In this document: positions 1 through 20,350 of the stretch, one piece after another
Numbering within the stretch: position 1 is the first letter of the stretch
Layout: each line of letters begins with the position of its first letter
Source of the DNA: Chrysomallon squamiferum
Taxonomy: Eukaryota; Mollusca; Gastropoda; Neomphalida; Peltospiridae
NCBI GenBank assembly: GCA_012295275.1
Contig: CM022667.1
Span: 5,115,708 to 5,179,707, forward strand
Length of the DNA stretch: 64,000 nucleotides
Direction of reading: 5' to 3'
Program-made: the position numbers and the translations under genes
Notes under the pieces: generated by a model
The model's database searches: none
Seen by the model: only the letters and a program-made list of their open reading frames with translations
Told to the model about the DNA's origin: nothing

Positions 1-302
1 TGTACATGCCGACACATCACACAGACACATGCATATACACAAACACGCAGACATAGAAAAACATTCACACTTAAACATACATACATAATTACACTGATAC
101 ATTTATTCATATTTACATACATACATGCGTACATACACACGTATATACATACATTCATACATACATACATACATACATACAGAGTCACATATACAAATAC
201 ACAGACACACATATACAAACATACCTACATACATACATAGAATTATCAAATTGTTATTGTACTCTAATAAATTGAAGACTATAAGAGGTTAATGAATCTT
301 AC

Positions 303-314
303 GTGGGTCTGGGT
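303..314 (-). CDS. Microexon (12 nt, PDP)
   Basis: A 12-nt exon with acceptor TTTTTAG and donor GTAAG, phase 1-1. It is the partner of 3935-3952 with an in-frame 6-nt deletion that removes the first PL and keeps both splice sites. Confidence 0.55.
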
Positions 315-553
315 CTAAAAAGAAGAAGAAGAATAAAAAATTATCTTCAGTATTTAACATAAGAATGACATGAAATAATGAAAAATAAACAAACAACAAC
401 AAAACAAAAAAAAGTCCAAAAAATCATTCTCACTTTAGTCCAAGATGTTGTATATGGTTTGAATATGTGCATGCTAACACATCACACACACAAGTATAGA
501 TACACGAACACGCACACATACAAAAGCATACACATATAGATATACTTGCTTAA

Positions 554-611
<58 letters not shown>

Positions 612-3011
612 CTTTATTAAAATGTACATACATACAGAGATATATACACAAAAAACACACATACATACATACGCACATACAGACGTATATAGATATAAAA
701 CTTTTACAAACTGTATACGTATCCTAATAAACTGAAGACTATGAGAGAATATTGGAAAAACTGACGACGTATGACAAATACTTACGTTTTAAAGTCTCTT
801 CTGGAAAGGTCGCATTTAAAAAAGAAGAAAGAAGAAAATAAGGAAATACATTTACAATTATAAATACAAATGCACGTATGTGAGAAGAAAAACTGATCTC
901 CAAAATAGTAGGAAAATGAAAAAAGTAAACAATAAAAGATTATTTTACTCTTTGGAATAGCACTTTTGATCTGGTCTTGAATTTTTAAGCGAATTATGTT
1001 TATGAGCATATATATAAGTGAATATTTTTAAAATTTATATATATATGTGTATATACACGAATATATGTTTCAATATGCTACTGCTACTACTGTTACCACA
1101 ACTACTGCTGCTGCTGCTACTACTACTACTACTAGCAATAGTAATAACAGTAATAATAATAATACAAATACAAATACAAAACCATACTAATATTAATACT
1201 AATGCTACTACAACTACTACTTATACTAATAACTAAGACTGAATATAAGGGATATCAGTTAAATCACTGATATGACAACAATAAATAAGAAAATACTAAT
1301 AAAAATATTCCTAACTTTACATTAAAATTTCCTTTAACACTAAACTACTAAACAAATACAGAGACAAATGGACAGATTTATGAACACACAAAGCGAAACA
1401 CAATCAGTGACTGTAAAAACATTATCAGAGTGAACAGTTGATAACAAAAGTCAATCTTACCTAGGTGTTGCAAAGTTTCTAAGAAAGAGAAAAAACATTT
1501 TCTTCAGTATTTAACATAAGATTGATATGGAATAATGGGAAGTCGGAAAAAATGTCAGAATCATTCTCACTTTAGTCCAGGCTACAGTATTCAGATGTGT
1601 ATATGTGCATGCCTACACATCACACATACACATGCATACACACAAACACGAAGACAAAGAAAAACATATACACTTAAACATACATCCTTAAATACATAGG
1701 TACATTTATTAATATTTACATACATACATGCATACGTACACACTTACATACATACATTCATACATACATACATACAGAGACACATACACAAATACACAGA
1801 CACACATATACCTACATAAAATACCTACCTACGTACATACGTACGTACATACATAAAATTATCAAATTGTAATTGTACCTTAATAAATTGAAAACTATTA
1901 GAGGTTATTGGAAAAACTGACTATGTATGACCAATACTTACGTTGTTTAATAAGTTCTTCTAAAGACGCTTTTAAAGAAAAAAGAGAAAAGAGAATAACA
2001 AAATACAGTTACAATTATAAATAAAAACGTACGTATGTGAGAAGAAAAATTTATCTCTAAAATAGTAGGAAAATGAAAAAGTAAAGAAGAAAAATTTGTT
2101 TTACTCTTTGGAATAGTAATTTCTGCTCTAGTGTTGAATTTTAAGGCGAATTATGTGTATGTGTGAATATGTATAATTGTGAGTAAATATATGGATGTGA
2201 GCATATGTACAATTGTGAATAAAAATATATATGTGTATATATATATGAGGGTGTATATATATATGTGTGTGTTACGTGATTATGTGTTTCGATGTAATAA
2301 TAATAGTAATAACAAATGTACTACAACTACTAATTGTATAGTACTAATAGTAATAGCAAAAATATTCTTCTTCAATATTTAACATAAGACTGACATGAAA
2401 TAATTGGAAGTCGGAAAAATAACATCAAAATCATTCTCACTTTAGTCCAATGTGCTTGCATGCGTACACACATATATAATAATATCTAACACATACACAC
2501 ACATACACATGAACATACATAGCTATATACATACACAGCTATACATACAGATACACATACACAAATACAGAGGTATATAAATGTGTGTGTGTGCGTGTGT
2601 ATGCATATATACAATTATCAAATTGTAGGTGTACCCTAATAAATTGAAGACCAGTACTTACGGTATAAAGTCGGTTGTGGAGTTGTCGCTTTTAAGACAA
2701 GACGAAAAAAGAAAATAAGGAAATACAGTTAAAAACACAAGTAAAGATGTACGTATATGGAAGGAAGAATAGTAGGAACATGAAAAAAGTAATGATTACA
2801 AATTTCTTTTACTCTTTTGGATAGTACTTTGTGCTCTGGTTTTGAATTTTTTGGTGAATTATGTGTGTGTAATTGTGAGTAAATGTATGGATGTGGCAGT
2901 AATCTGTATGCTTTTATAAATATGTGTGTGTATGTGTGTGTGTGTGTGTATATATATATGTATATATGTATATATATATATATGTATGTATATATATGAA
3001 TGTGTGCTTTG

Positions 3012-3056
<45 letters not shown>

Positions 3057-3140
3057 CACTATTACTATCAATAACAATAACAATAGAAACAATAATAACA
3101 GTAATAGTAATAGTAATACTACTACTACTACTACTATTAT

Positions 3141-3172
<32 letters not shown>

Positions 3173-6100
3173 ATAATAATAATAATAACTAGGACTGAAT
3201 AGAAAGGATGACACGAAAATATATATATATTTTTAAAAAAATCCACTGTAGTATATATGGTTTGAATATTGTAAGTCACTGATATTATATAATAATAGTA
3301 AATACAGAGACTAATAATAAAAAATACTCATAGATTTACATCAAAATTTTCTGGAACGTTAAATTATTAAACATACAGAGTGAACGGTATAACATACAAA
3401 GGCAAACACGTTCAGTGATCGTAAAATCATTATCAGAGTGAACAATTTATTAAGAAAAATGAATCTTACTTGGGACTGGAAAAGGGTCTAAAAATGAAGA
3501 AGAAAAACATATCTTCAATATTTAACATAAGACTGACATAAAATAATGAGAAATAGGAAAAAAAGAAACAAACAAAAAATCAGAATCATTCTCACTTTTG
3601 TCCAGGCTATGATATGTAGTTGAGTATATGTACATGCCGACACATCACACAGACACATGCATATACACAAACACGCAGACATAGAAAAACATTCACACTT
3701 AAACATACATACATAATTACACTGATACATTTATTCATATTTACATACATACATGCGTACATACACACTTATATACATACATTCATACATACATACATAC
3801 ATACATATATACAGAGACACATATACAAATACACAGAAAAACATGTACAAACATACCTACATACATACATAGAATTATCAAATTGTTATTGTACTCTAAT
3901 AAATTGAAGACTATAAGAGGTTAATGAATCTTACGTGGGTCTGGAAGAGGGTCTAAAAAGAAGAAGAAGAATAAAAAATTATCTTCAGTATTTAACACAA
4001 GAATGACATGAAATATTGGGAAGTTGGCAAAAAACCCACCAAAAACAAACAATAAAGAATAATAAAAAAAAATAAAAAAATAAAATAAAAAAATAAAAAT
4101 AAAGTACAGACAAATAAACAAAAAGAACACAAAAAATCATTCTCACTTTAGTCCAAGATGTTGTATATGGTTTGAATATGTGTATGCTAACACATCACAC
4201 ACACAAACATAGATACACGAACACGCACACATACAAAAGCATACACACATAGATATACTTGTCTAAATAGATACATACATGCACATAGACATATTAATAT
4301 ATACATACACATAGATATATTTAAATATACATACACATATACATTTATTAATATTTACATACATACATGTATGAGAGGTGATTTGAAAAACTGACGACGT
4401 ATGACAAATACTTACGTTTTAAAATCTCTTCTGGAAAGGTCGCATTTAAAAAAGAAGAAAGAAGAAAATAAGGAAATACATTTACAATTATAAATAAAAA
4501 TGTACGTATGTGAGAAGAAAAACTAATCTGCAAAATAGTAGGAAAATGAAAAAAGTAAACAATAAAAGATTGTTTTACTCTTTGGAATAGCACTTTTGAT
4601 CTGGTCTTGAATTTTTTGAGCGAATTATGTGTAATTATGAGTAAATGTGTATATTTTTTAAAATGTATATATGTGTGTGTGTATACACGAATGTATATTT
4701 CAATATGCTACTGCTACCACTACTACTGCTGCTGCTGCTGCTGCAACTACTAGCAATAGTAATAATAATAATACAAATACAAAAACTAATACTAATATTA
4801 ATACTAATGCAAATACTACTACTACTACTACCACGACTACTACTACTACAACTAATACTTATACTAATAACACTGATACTAATAACTAAGACTGAATATA
4901 AGGGATATCAGTTAAATCACTGATATAACAACAATAAATAAGAAAATAATAAAAAAGAATATTCCTAATTTTACATTAAAATTTCCTTTAACACTAAACT
5001 ACTAAACAAATACAGAGACAAATGGACAGATTTATGAACACACAAAGCGAAACACAATCAGTGACTGTAAAAACATTATCAGAGTGAACAGTTGATAACA
5101 AAAGTCAATCTTACCTAGGTGTTGCAAAGTTTCTAAGAAAGAGAAAAAACATTTTCTTCAGTATTTAACATAAGATTGATATGGAATAATGGGAAGTCGG
5201 AAAAAATGTCAGAATCATTCTCACTTTAGTCCAGGCTACAGTATTCAGATGTGTATATGTGCATGCCTACACATCACACATACACATGCATACACACAAA
5301 CACGAAGACAAAGAAAAACATACACACTTAAACATACATCCCTAAATACATAGGTACATTTATTAATATTTACATACATACATGCATACGTACACACTTA
5401 CATACAAACATTCATACATACATACAGAGACACATACACAAATACACAGACACACATATACAAACAAAAGTACATAGTTACATACCTACATACCTTCATA
5501 CGTACATACATACATACATACGATTATCAAATTGTAATTGTATCCCAATAAATTGAAGACTATGAGAGATTATTGGAAAAACTGACTATGTATGACCAAT
5601 ACTTACGTTGTTTAATCATTTCTTCTAAAGTCGCATTTAAAAAAGAAGAAAGAACAAAATAAGGAAATACATTTAAAATTAGAAATAAAAATGTACGTAT
5701 GTGAGGAGAAAAACTGATCTCCAAAATAGTAGGAAAATGAAAAAGTAAAGAGTAAAAGTTTTATGGAATAGTAATTTCTGCTCTAGTGTTGAATTGTTAG
5801 GCGAATTATGTGTATATGTGCATATGTACAATTGTGAGTAAATATATGTGTTTATATATATATGTGTGTATGTGTGTGTGTGTGTATTTTTATGAACGCG
5901 TGTATGTGATTTTGTGTTTGATGTAATACTAATAGTAATAATAAATGTACTACAACTACTAGTACTACTACTAATAGCAATAGTAATAATAATAATAGTA
6001 ATAATGTTTACACTAATTCCAATACAAATACTAATATTTATACTAATACAAATACTAATACTGTTACGGCTACTATTACTACTACTGCTACTATTAATAA

Positions 6101-6201
6101 TAATGATAATAATAAATCTTACGCAGTTTGTCTAAATTGTAGTTGTCCAGCAGAAGACAACTGGCAGCAGAGACAAAAGCGAAGAGGATAAGAAGTTTCA
6201 T
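303..6201 (-). CDS. Secreted microexon gene, copy 1 (5' part, continues past left edge)
   Basis: I do not recognise the family. The first coding exon (6123-6201) encodes a signal peptide beginning MKLLILFAFVSAASCLLL. Reading leftwards on the minus strand it is followed by microexons at 5607, 5115, 4416, 3935, 3470, 1942, 1461, 786 and 303, each with AG before and GTAAG after, each a multiple of 3 nt, each in phase 1-1. They encode 3-5 whole residues (for example EMIKQ, TLQHL, EILK, PLPDP, PFPVP, PDP) plus one split codon at each junction. A tenth, at 2662, has lost its acceptor. The 3' exons lie outside the window; by analogy with the paralogue at 15162-19638 they should encode amphipathic helices. 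The layout resembles schistosome microexon genes (signal exon plus many symmetric microexons), but no homology is claimed. Use of every microexon in mRNA is unproven. Confidence 0.7.
786..800 (-). CDS. Microexon (15 nt, ETLK)
   Basis: Acceptor CTTTCCAG, donor GTAAG, phase 1-1. It differs from 4416-4430 by one codon (Ile to Thr). Confidence 0.65.
1461..1478 (-). CDS. Microexon (18 nt, TLQHL)
   Basis: Acceptor TTCTTAG, donor GTAAG, phase 1-1, identical to 5115-5132. Confidence 0.65.
   Translation of the reverse strand, partial: KLCNT
1942..1959 (-). CDS. Microexon (18 nt, ELIKQ)
   Basis: Acceptor TCTTTAG, donor GTAAG, phase 1-1. It is the tandem-duplicate partner of 5607-5624. Confidence 0.65.
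2662..2676 (-). pseudogene. Microexon relic with broken acceptor
   Basis: Aligned by its flanks with the 15-nt PIIE microexon at 19024, this copy keeps a GTAAG donor, but the base pair before it is AC instead of AG, so it should not be spliced in. The frame would encode PTLY. Confidence 0.5.
3470..3487 (-). CDS. Microexon (18 nt, PFPVP)
   Basis: An 18-nt exon with acceptor TTTTTAG and donor GTAAG, phase 1-1, encoding PFPVP; a third member of the PxPxP microexon class. Confidence 0.6.
3935..3952 (-). CDS. Microexon (18 nt, PLPDP)
   Basis: An 18-nt exon with acceptor TTTTTAG and donor GTAAG, phase 1-1, encoding PLPDP. It is related to PFPDP (18679) and to the shortened PDP copy (303). Confidence 0.65.
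4416..4430 (-). CDS. Microexon (15 nt, EILK)
   Basis: A 15-nt exon with acceptor CTTTCCAG and donor GTAAG, phase 1-1, encoding EILK. The duplicate at 786-800 reads ETLK. Confidence 0.65.
5115..5132 (-). CDS. Microexon (18 nt, TLQHL)
   Basis: An 18-nt exon with acceptor TTCTTAG and donor GTAAG, phase 1-1, encoding TLQHL. It is identical to 1461-1478. Confidence 0.65.
   Translation of the reverse strand, partial: KLCNT
5607..5624 (-). CDS. Microexon (18 nt, EMIKQ)
   Basis: An 18-nt exon flanked by TTTAG and GTAAG, phase 1-1, encoding EMIKQ. Its duplicate at 1942-1959 reads ELIKQ. Confidence 0.65.
6123..6201 (-). CDS. Signal-peptide exon, secreted gene copy 1
   Basis: Minus-strand ATG at 6201 opens 26 codons with a short hydrophobic core (LLILFAFVSAASC), then LLLDNYNLDKL, ending phase 1 at a GTAAG donor. 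A splice acceptor (TTTCAG) lies 9 nt before the ATG, so there is probably an untranslated upstream exon. The exon is essentially identical to 19560-19638. Cleavage is likely after the Ala/Ser/Cys stretch, near residues 14-15. Confidence 0.85.
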
Positions 6202-6211
6202 AGTGGAAGTC

Positions 6212-7089
6212 TGAAATTTAAAATTATAGTTAAACAGTTAATTCTATCTTAAATAAACCTTCCAAGAAGTGTGGCTCCTTTGACTTTCCTCATAATGATA
6301 ACAGTTTTGTAGTTAATACTAGGTTTCTGTCTGTCTGTCTGTTTATCGTTCCATCTAAACATGCCTCTCTACCTGCATGTCTGTATGTCTGTCTATCTAA
6401 TTAGCTATCCATCAATCTCTATGTCTGTCATTTTATCTATGCATGTCCTTCTATGTCTGTAATTAATAACTGTGTGTATTACATCTGTGTGTGCGCTCGT
6501 CTGTCCGTATGTTTATAGACACAGACTAATGAAAACACCAAATAAAACTCAATTCCAATTAATATGTGCTGGACATCAACAGTCTTCATTAAACAAAACG
6601 TAAATATAAAATATAATGTACATTATCACAGCTAATAATAATTTTAAAGTTGCATCACAACTTAGAGAAAAAAGTAATAAAGGAAATTTAGGTTAAATAT
6701 ATAAAAATAAGCTATGCACTGAGTCAAGACGACATTTCAATACATAATAACAATTGAAATACTATTAGTACGTACCTCTCTGTTTGCCTTACTGGAATAT
6801 GTGTTCTGTGTTTATGGTTTATAAATGTCTGATAAAATGCAGTAGATGGCATTTTCTATGTGCATCCACATATGGTCATTGATAAGAAATCTATTTAAAG
6901 ATCGAGAAAAAAAGAGAAGATTTAATAAAATAAATGCAAATGCAAAAAGATGACGTTTGTGCAATATCTTACTGGAAAAATCGTGTCCGTGATTATACAG
7001 AACAATAAAATATAAATATTAATTCATCGTTTTTTTGTAAGATATATGAAGAAAATAAATAAGATAATAAATAATAAACCTATTATAAC

Positions 7090-7124
<35 letters not shown>

Positions 7125-8520
7125 AAAGAAAAAAAAAGAAAACAAAAAAAGAGATAAAGATATGTCTGTCTGAAGGAATATCTATCTGTATAATTTAATG
7201 TATGTATATTGTTATTCTGTATGGTTATTATTGTGTCTGTCTCTATATTATTATGTCTGTCTGTATATTGTTATGTCTGCATGTATAGTGTTATATCTGT
7301 ATGTATAGTGTTATGTGTGTATGTGCATTGTCTTGTGTATGTATTTGGTGTATGTACTGTTATGTCTGTACATTGTTATGTCTGTATGTATTTTATGTCT
7401 GCACGTACGGTTTTATATCTGTATGTATATTTGTGTCTTTATCTACATTGCTATGTGTATATATTGTTATGTGTATATATATTAGTATATCTCTGTATAT
7501 ACTGTCAGTTTGTGTCTACATTTTTCAATCAGTATGGATATTTTTCTGTCTGCAAGTATTATGACTGTATGGATATTTATGTGTCTGGACGTATATTGTG
7601 ATATTTTATGCATATTGTTCGGTGTGTATATACTGGTAATGTCTTTATGTTGCTATGTCTGTACGTAAATTGTTATGTCTCTGTGTATATTATTCTGTCT
7701 GTTTATACATCTTCTACTTGTAATTATGTTAACATGTCTGCATGTACAGTGACTGTATGTACAGTGACTGCATGTACAGTGACTATGTACAGTGACTATG
7801 TACAGTGACTGTATGTTCAGTGACTATGTACAGTGACTGTATGTACAGTGACTATGTACAGTGACTGTATGTTCAGTGACTATGTACAGTGACTGTATGT
7901 ACAGTGACTATGTACAGTGACTGCATGTACAGTGACTGTATGTACAGTGACTATGTACAGTGACTGTATGTACAGTGATTGTATGTATGTTTCTATATCT
8001 AAAAGGTGTGTAGACAACGTAGACAAACCTGAAAATAAAAAATAAAAATTTGGGACTATTTTCCTTTCTGCCAAATTCTCAGCGAAAGGTTACCTTGGTT
8101 TTAAAACAGTATTTTATTTATTTATTTATTCTTACTCTCTAGTTGATGCAAATAAATATATATTTATATACACAGAAACAAAATATAATATTATGATGAA
8201 AGCTTGTTTTTCAAATCATCCACGAGTAATTTATTAATCTGATGTTTCATAGTTTATCTTCATTGACAGTAAACAGATAAAATATTCTAAGAAATATTTA
8301 TATTTTATTACTCAAAAGAACCTTTAAGAAGTGATTTTTATACATTGTACATTGCTTTCAAATTAACATTTACTGAATAAACAAGACTGAAGTAACAAGA
8401 CCGGCATTTTATATTTAACGAATTCTGATAAAATATTTCGCAGATACAGACATGAAATACTAAAGTAAAATGTCTAATCAACGTTATGACAGATTAAAGA
8501 AAAAAAAAGAAAGAAAAAAA
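6212..8520. repeat. Shared 5' flank of the secreted gene (partner 19648-22560)
   Basis: The first 120 bp upstream of the signal exon nearly match those upstream of 19638. Matching blocks recur further out, for example the TTTTCCTTTCTGCC stretch near 8060 and 22335, and 8345-8420 with 22425-22495. This copy contains a poly-A tract (7091-7130), GTATGT-rich sequence (7200-7700) and a GTACAGTGACT minisatellite (7741-7980). An untranslated first exon and promoter presumably lie here but cannot be placed. Confidence 0.7.
7741..7980. repeat. TGTACAGTGACT minisatellite
   Basis: Repeats of TGTACAGTGACT with a 1-4 base spacer (A, or GTAT/GCAT), giving alternating steps. It sits at about the position where the paralogue carries a different, larger minisatellite (20840-22060). 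Confidence 0.85.
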
Positions 8521-8582
8521 ATTGTGAACTTTTCTCACTTTGCCATATGCTTAAAAAAAAATTCAAAATAAAATTAAAAAAG

Positions 8583-8621
<39 letters not shown>

Positions 8622-9472
8622 AAAAATAAAAAAATAAAATTAAAATAAAACAACTGATTACTGTCTTGGATATAAGATATATTCTGCTCAGGTCGAAACT
8701 CGAATATCATTTCATTTTATAAGTCTATATATTTATATAGACAAACACAGAGACAGATTATATAGATAGAAAGATAGCACAAATATAATAATAATAAAAG
8801 TGTAATAAATAAATTCAAAAAACAAAAGTAAAACGTATTTAACTTTAAACTGATAGTTTATCTAACTCAGACGGAATGAATATTTTTTATTTGCTAACAG
8901 AAAAGTATCGAGTTCACGCAGTTGAACTAATCATATATGATGTGTACTTTGAAAAACGTCAATACTGTAGACGGCAGCATTTTACTGTTTCGCACATACT
9001 GAGTGGAACAGCGTTTTTAAAATGTCGTTCGGTTTGATGGTATTCGATACACAGATACTGAATGTAATGATACAATAATGCTAATGATAAATGATGACCT
9101 TAACGAAATACCGGAAACAGATCTGAATCTGTCAAGGTTTTTGTTACGACTCATGAAATCATGCTAAAACCGAGAACTGTAGGGACACCATTAACTACCA
9201 ACAAACAGTATTATGAAACCATTCAGCGATTGTTTGCACACAGAAAACGAGTACAACAATATTAACAGGTTGGGGAATAAACATACTTTTAGGTTTATTG
9301 AAATAAGCTTTAATGGACAGGGACTTTAATGAAGAAATAAAAATAATCGTTAGGAGATCACTGAAGCATAACTAACATGTTTAATCACGAGCAAAATGTG
9401 TGTGTGTGTGTTTGTGTGTGTTGTGTGTGTTTGAATATGTATATGTATATGTGTGTATATATTATATTTATA

Positions 9473-9557
<85 letters not shown>

Positions 9558-10115
9558 GTAGAAAGATAGATAAAAGAAAAATAAGAAACGCTATGAAAAA
9601 TAAATTAATCTAAACAAAAGGAAACGAAGTAAATATAAAAAAGTCTAAAACATTAATATTACAGAAACATATTTAGCTAACAGTTTATTTCAGGATTTTA
9701 AATAGAGTACATTCTTTTATATTTGCTTATGGAAAATTCTGGCATTGTGATTAATACAATAACATAAAGAGGTCGGGAAACCATGTATGAACCACACTTG
9801 TGAATTCTGTGTGGTGAAACTCAAGAACAAAAGTATTGGCATGAATCAAGATTTATTTCAACAATATTTACTTCAACTGCCTGGGGAATTGTTGTTATAC
9901 AAACAATAAATAAATTGATCGTTAGGAATTTTCCAGCAATTTGCAAAAAGAATGAAAAGCTATTTTATTATATCCGATAATGTGATGTGCTAATGTCAGA
10001 GCTTTGTAGGCGATGCTGTCTGATTTATAAGAAAATTCTGAAAATCGCACGTATATGTGGAACAGAGTTGTTAATAGTCAGTACGTATCACGAGGAGCAG
10101 GGCTTTTAACTCCAT
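8521..10115. other. No gene recognised; simple repeats
   Basis: Holds a poly-A/A-rich tract (8585-8650) and a GT run facing an AC run across an AT core (9397-9552). The remainder has mixed composition with no convincing exon on either strand. It probably includes the promoter region of the channel gene, but no motif is clear. Confidence 0.5.
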
Positions 10116-10525
10116 TTACGTACTGTGTGGAGCAGAGCTTTTGACTCCATTTACGTACTGTGTGGAGCAGAGCTTTTGACTTCATTTACGTACTGTGTGG
10201 AGCAGAGCTTTTGACTCCATTTACGTACTGTGTGGAGCAGACCTTTGAACTTCATTTACGTACTGTGTGGAGCAGAGCTTTTGACTCCATTTACGTACTG
10301 TGTGGAGCAGAGCTTTTAACTCCATTTACGTACTGTGTGGAGCAGACCTTTGAACTTCATTTACGTACTGTGTGGAGCAGAGCTTTTAACTTCATTTACG
10401 TACTGTGTGGAGCAGACCTTTGAACTTCATTTACGTACTGTGTGGAGCAGACCTTTGAACTTCATTTACGTACTGTGTGGAGCAGAGCTTTTAACTTCAT
10501 TTACGTACTGTGTGGAGAAGAGATT
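10116..10525. repeat. 35-bp minisatellite upstream of channel gene
   Basis: About twelve head-to-tail 35-bp units containing TACTGTGTGGAGCAG and CATTTACG, with variants in the middle (GAGCTTTTGACTCC, GACCTTTGAACTTC, GAGCTTTTAACTTC). A diverged unit precedes it near 10080. It ends about 120 bp before the channel start codon, so it could influence transcription; that is inference. The unit is not a multiple of 3, so open frames through it are not coding. Confidence 0.9.
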
Positions 10526-10646
10526 TTGAAAACGCTTTCGATTTAGTAGGACGAGCATTTTTAAGAACTAGTTCGTGTTGAGTCTGCGGAGGTTTTGAAA
10601 ATTCGTCAATGTGTCTGGATCTACGAAAGTGAGGGAAAGCATTATA

Positions 10647-14566
<3,920 letters not shown>

Positions 14567-15161
14567 CACATCACTCGAGTTACAGGTGACGTGAACGAGT
14601 CAGAGTACAGCAGACAGAAGTAGGCTTATTAAAAGAATGACGAATCTCATGATTTGTTATTTTTATGTTATTTTTTCAGGATTACGACCAATAAAAGAAA
14701 GACTACTTACCATATTGGAGAAAACAGACATTTTAAAATGTTTCCCTTTTGCATAAATTAGAACTGAACAATGGTGATGCAGTGTTTGATGAAAACCATT
14801 AACCGACTGTTTGTAGAGAGAAACAAATTATTAGAGTATTGATTTGACTTTTGGCGACTCATTCTTGTTAGGTTCAACGAAATTACTTCATAATGGACAC
14901 AAAGAGAAAAAGAAACAAACACTGGCACACACAGAGATACACATACATAGATATACATACATATACACTCACACACTCACAGAATCACAGACACTGATAA
15001 GAAGAAAATAGTGAATACATGTAATGACGTGGTTTCAGTTAGACTGAAAATATATTTTGTTAAATTAATTTTATATAATTAATTAAAATATTTTTATTTC
15101 ATTTTATTTTCTTTTTTCGTGTGCTACTATCACGTGTAGATCCACGGTCCTGTGTGTGTGT
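14567..15161. other. Convergent 3' intergenic region
   Basis: Separates the plus-strand channel stop (14566) from the minus-strand secreted-gene stop (15162). Contains AATAAA for the channel gene (14690) and TTTATT at 15093-15098, which reads AATAAA on the minus strand about 65 nt after the secreted gene's stop. A short CA/TACA repeat lies at 14930-14990. Confidence 0.7.
14690..14695 (+). terminator. Poly(A) signal AATAAA of channel gene
   Basis: A canonical hexamer 123 nt after the stop codon. Confidence 0.6.
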
Positions 15162-19638
<4,477 letters not shown>

Positions 19639-19647
19639 AGTGGAAGT

Positions 19648-20307
19648 CTGAAATTTAAAATTATAGTTAAACAGTTAATTCTATCTTAAATAAACCTTCC
19701 AAGAACTGTGGCTCTTTTGACTTACCTCATAATGATAACAGTTTTGTAGTTAATACTAGGTTTCTGTCTGTGTGTATGTCTGTTTCTCTGGCACTCTGTC
19801 TATGTCTGTCTGTATATCTATGTGTCTGTCTGCCTACATGTCTATGTATGTATGTATTCATAAATTCCAATTAATATGTGCTGAAATTTAGCAGTCTTCA
19901 TTAAACAAAACGTAAATATAAAATATAATGTACATTATCACAGCTAATAATAATTTCTAAGTTACATTATAACTGAAAAAAAAAAAAATAAAGGACATTT
20001 TGGTTAAATTAATAAGCTATTCACTGAATGAAAACGATATTTCAGTATATAATCCAGTTGAAATACATTTAGCACGTACCTCTCAGTTTGCTTTATTGGA
20101 GTATGTGTTCTGTTTTTATGGTTTAGGAGTGTCTCTGATATCGTGCAATACAGGGCACTGTGTCTGTGTTTTCACATATGGTCACTGATAAGAAATCTAT
20201 TTAAAAAAAAAAAAAGTAAATAAATACAAATGCTAAAAAAATGACTTTAGTCCATTATCTTACCGGAAAAAAAGCGTGTTACTGATTATTTAGAATAGTA
20301 TAATATA

Positions 20308-20350
<43 letters not shown>

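Larger units (their letters stand above)
1..2570. repeat. Tandem duplication, copy A (partner 3629-6200)
   Basis: Position 1 matches position 3629 and the match continues with small indels, so four microexons recur at offsets of about 3622-3662 bp. Introns carry ACAT/TACA microsatellites (61-240, 1680-1860), CA runs (573-606) and CTA/AAT triplets (1078-1235). No other coding signal was seen. Confidence 0.8.
2571..3628. other. Spacer between duplicated blocks
   Basis: Contains the broken microexon 2662-2676 and microexon 3470-3487. The rest is GT/TA repeats (2922-3000) and AAT/ACT triplets (3016-3186), whose long open frames on both strands are repeat artefacts. Confidence 0.6.
3629..6200. 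repeat. Tandem duplication, copy B
   Basis: Partner of 1-2570. Introns between microexons hold ACAT repeats (3700-3870, 5370-5520), CTA/ACT triplets (4708-4890, 5930-6120) and A-rich tracts (4060-4125). Confidence 0.8.

Noticed and set aside
2859-3279. Poly-Leu, Ile, Ser or Val frames, also around 33.5, 34.6, 36.8, 39.0, 41.2, 43.4, 45.6, 47.8, 57.8 and 62.3 kb
   Set aside because: AAT/ACT triplet repeats inside introns. They recur with the array units but have no start, splice or codon support.
7209-7808. Cys/Tyr/Val-rich frames resembling a membrane protein
   Set aside because: Produced by GTATGT-rich degenerate repeat; no splice sites or conserved features.
10160-10529. Cys/Trp-containing open frames (WSRAFDFIYVLCGAELL type)
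   Set aside because: Translation of a 35-bp repeat that cycles through three frames; non-coding minisatellite.
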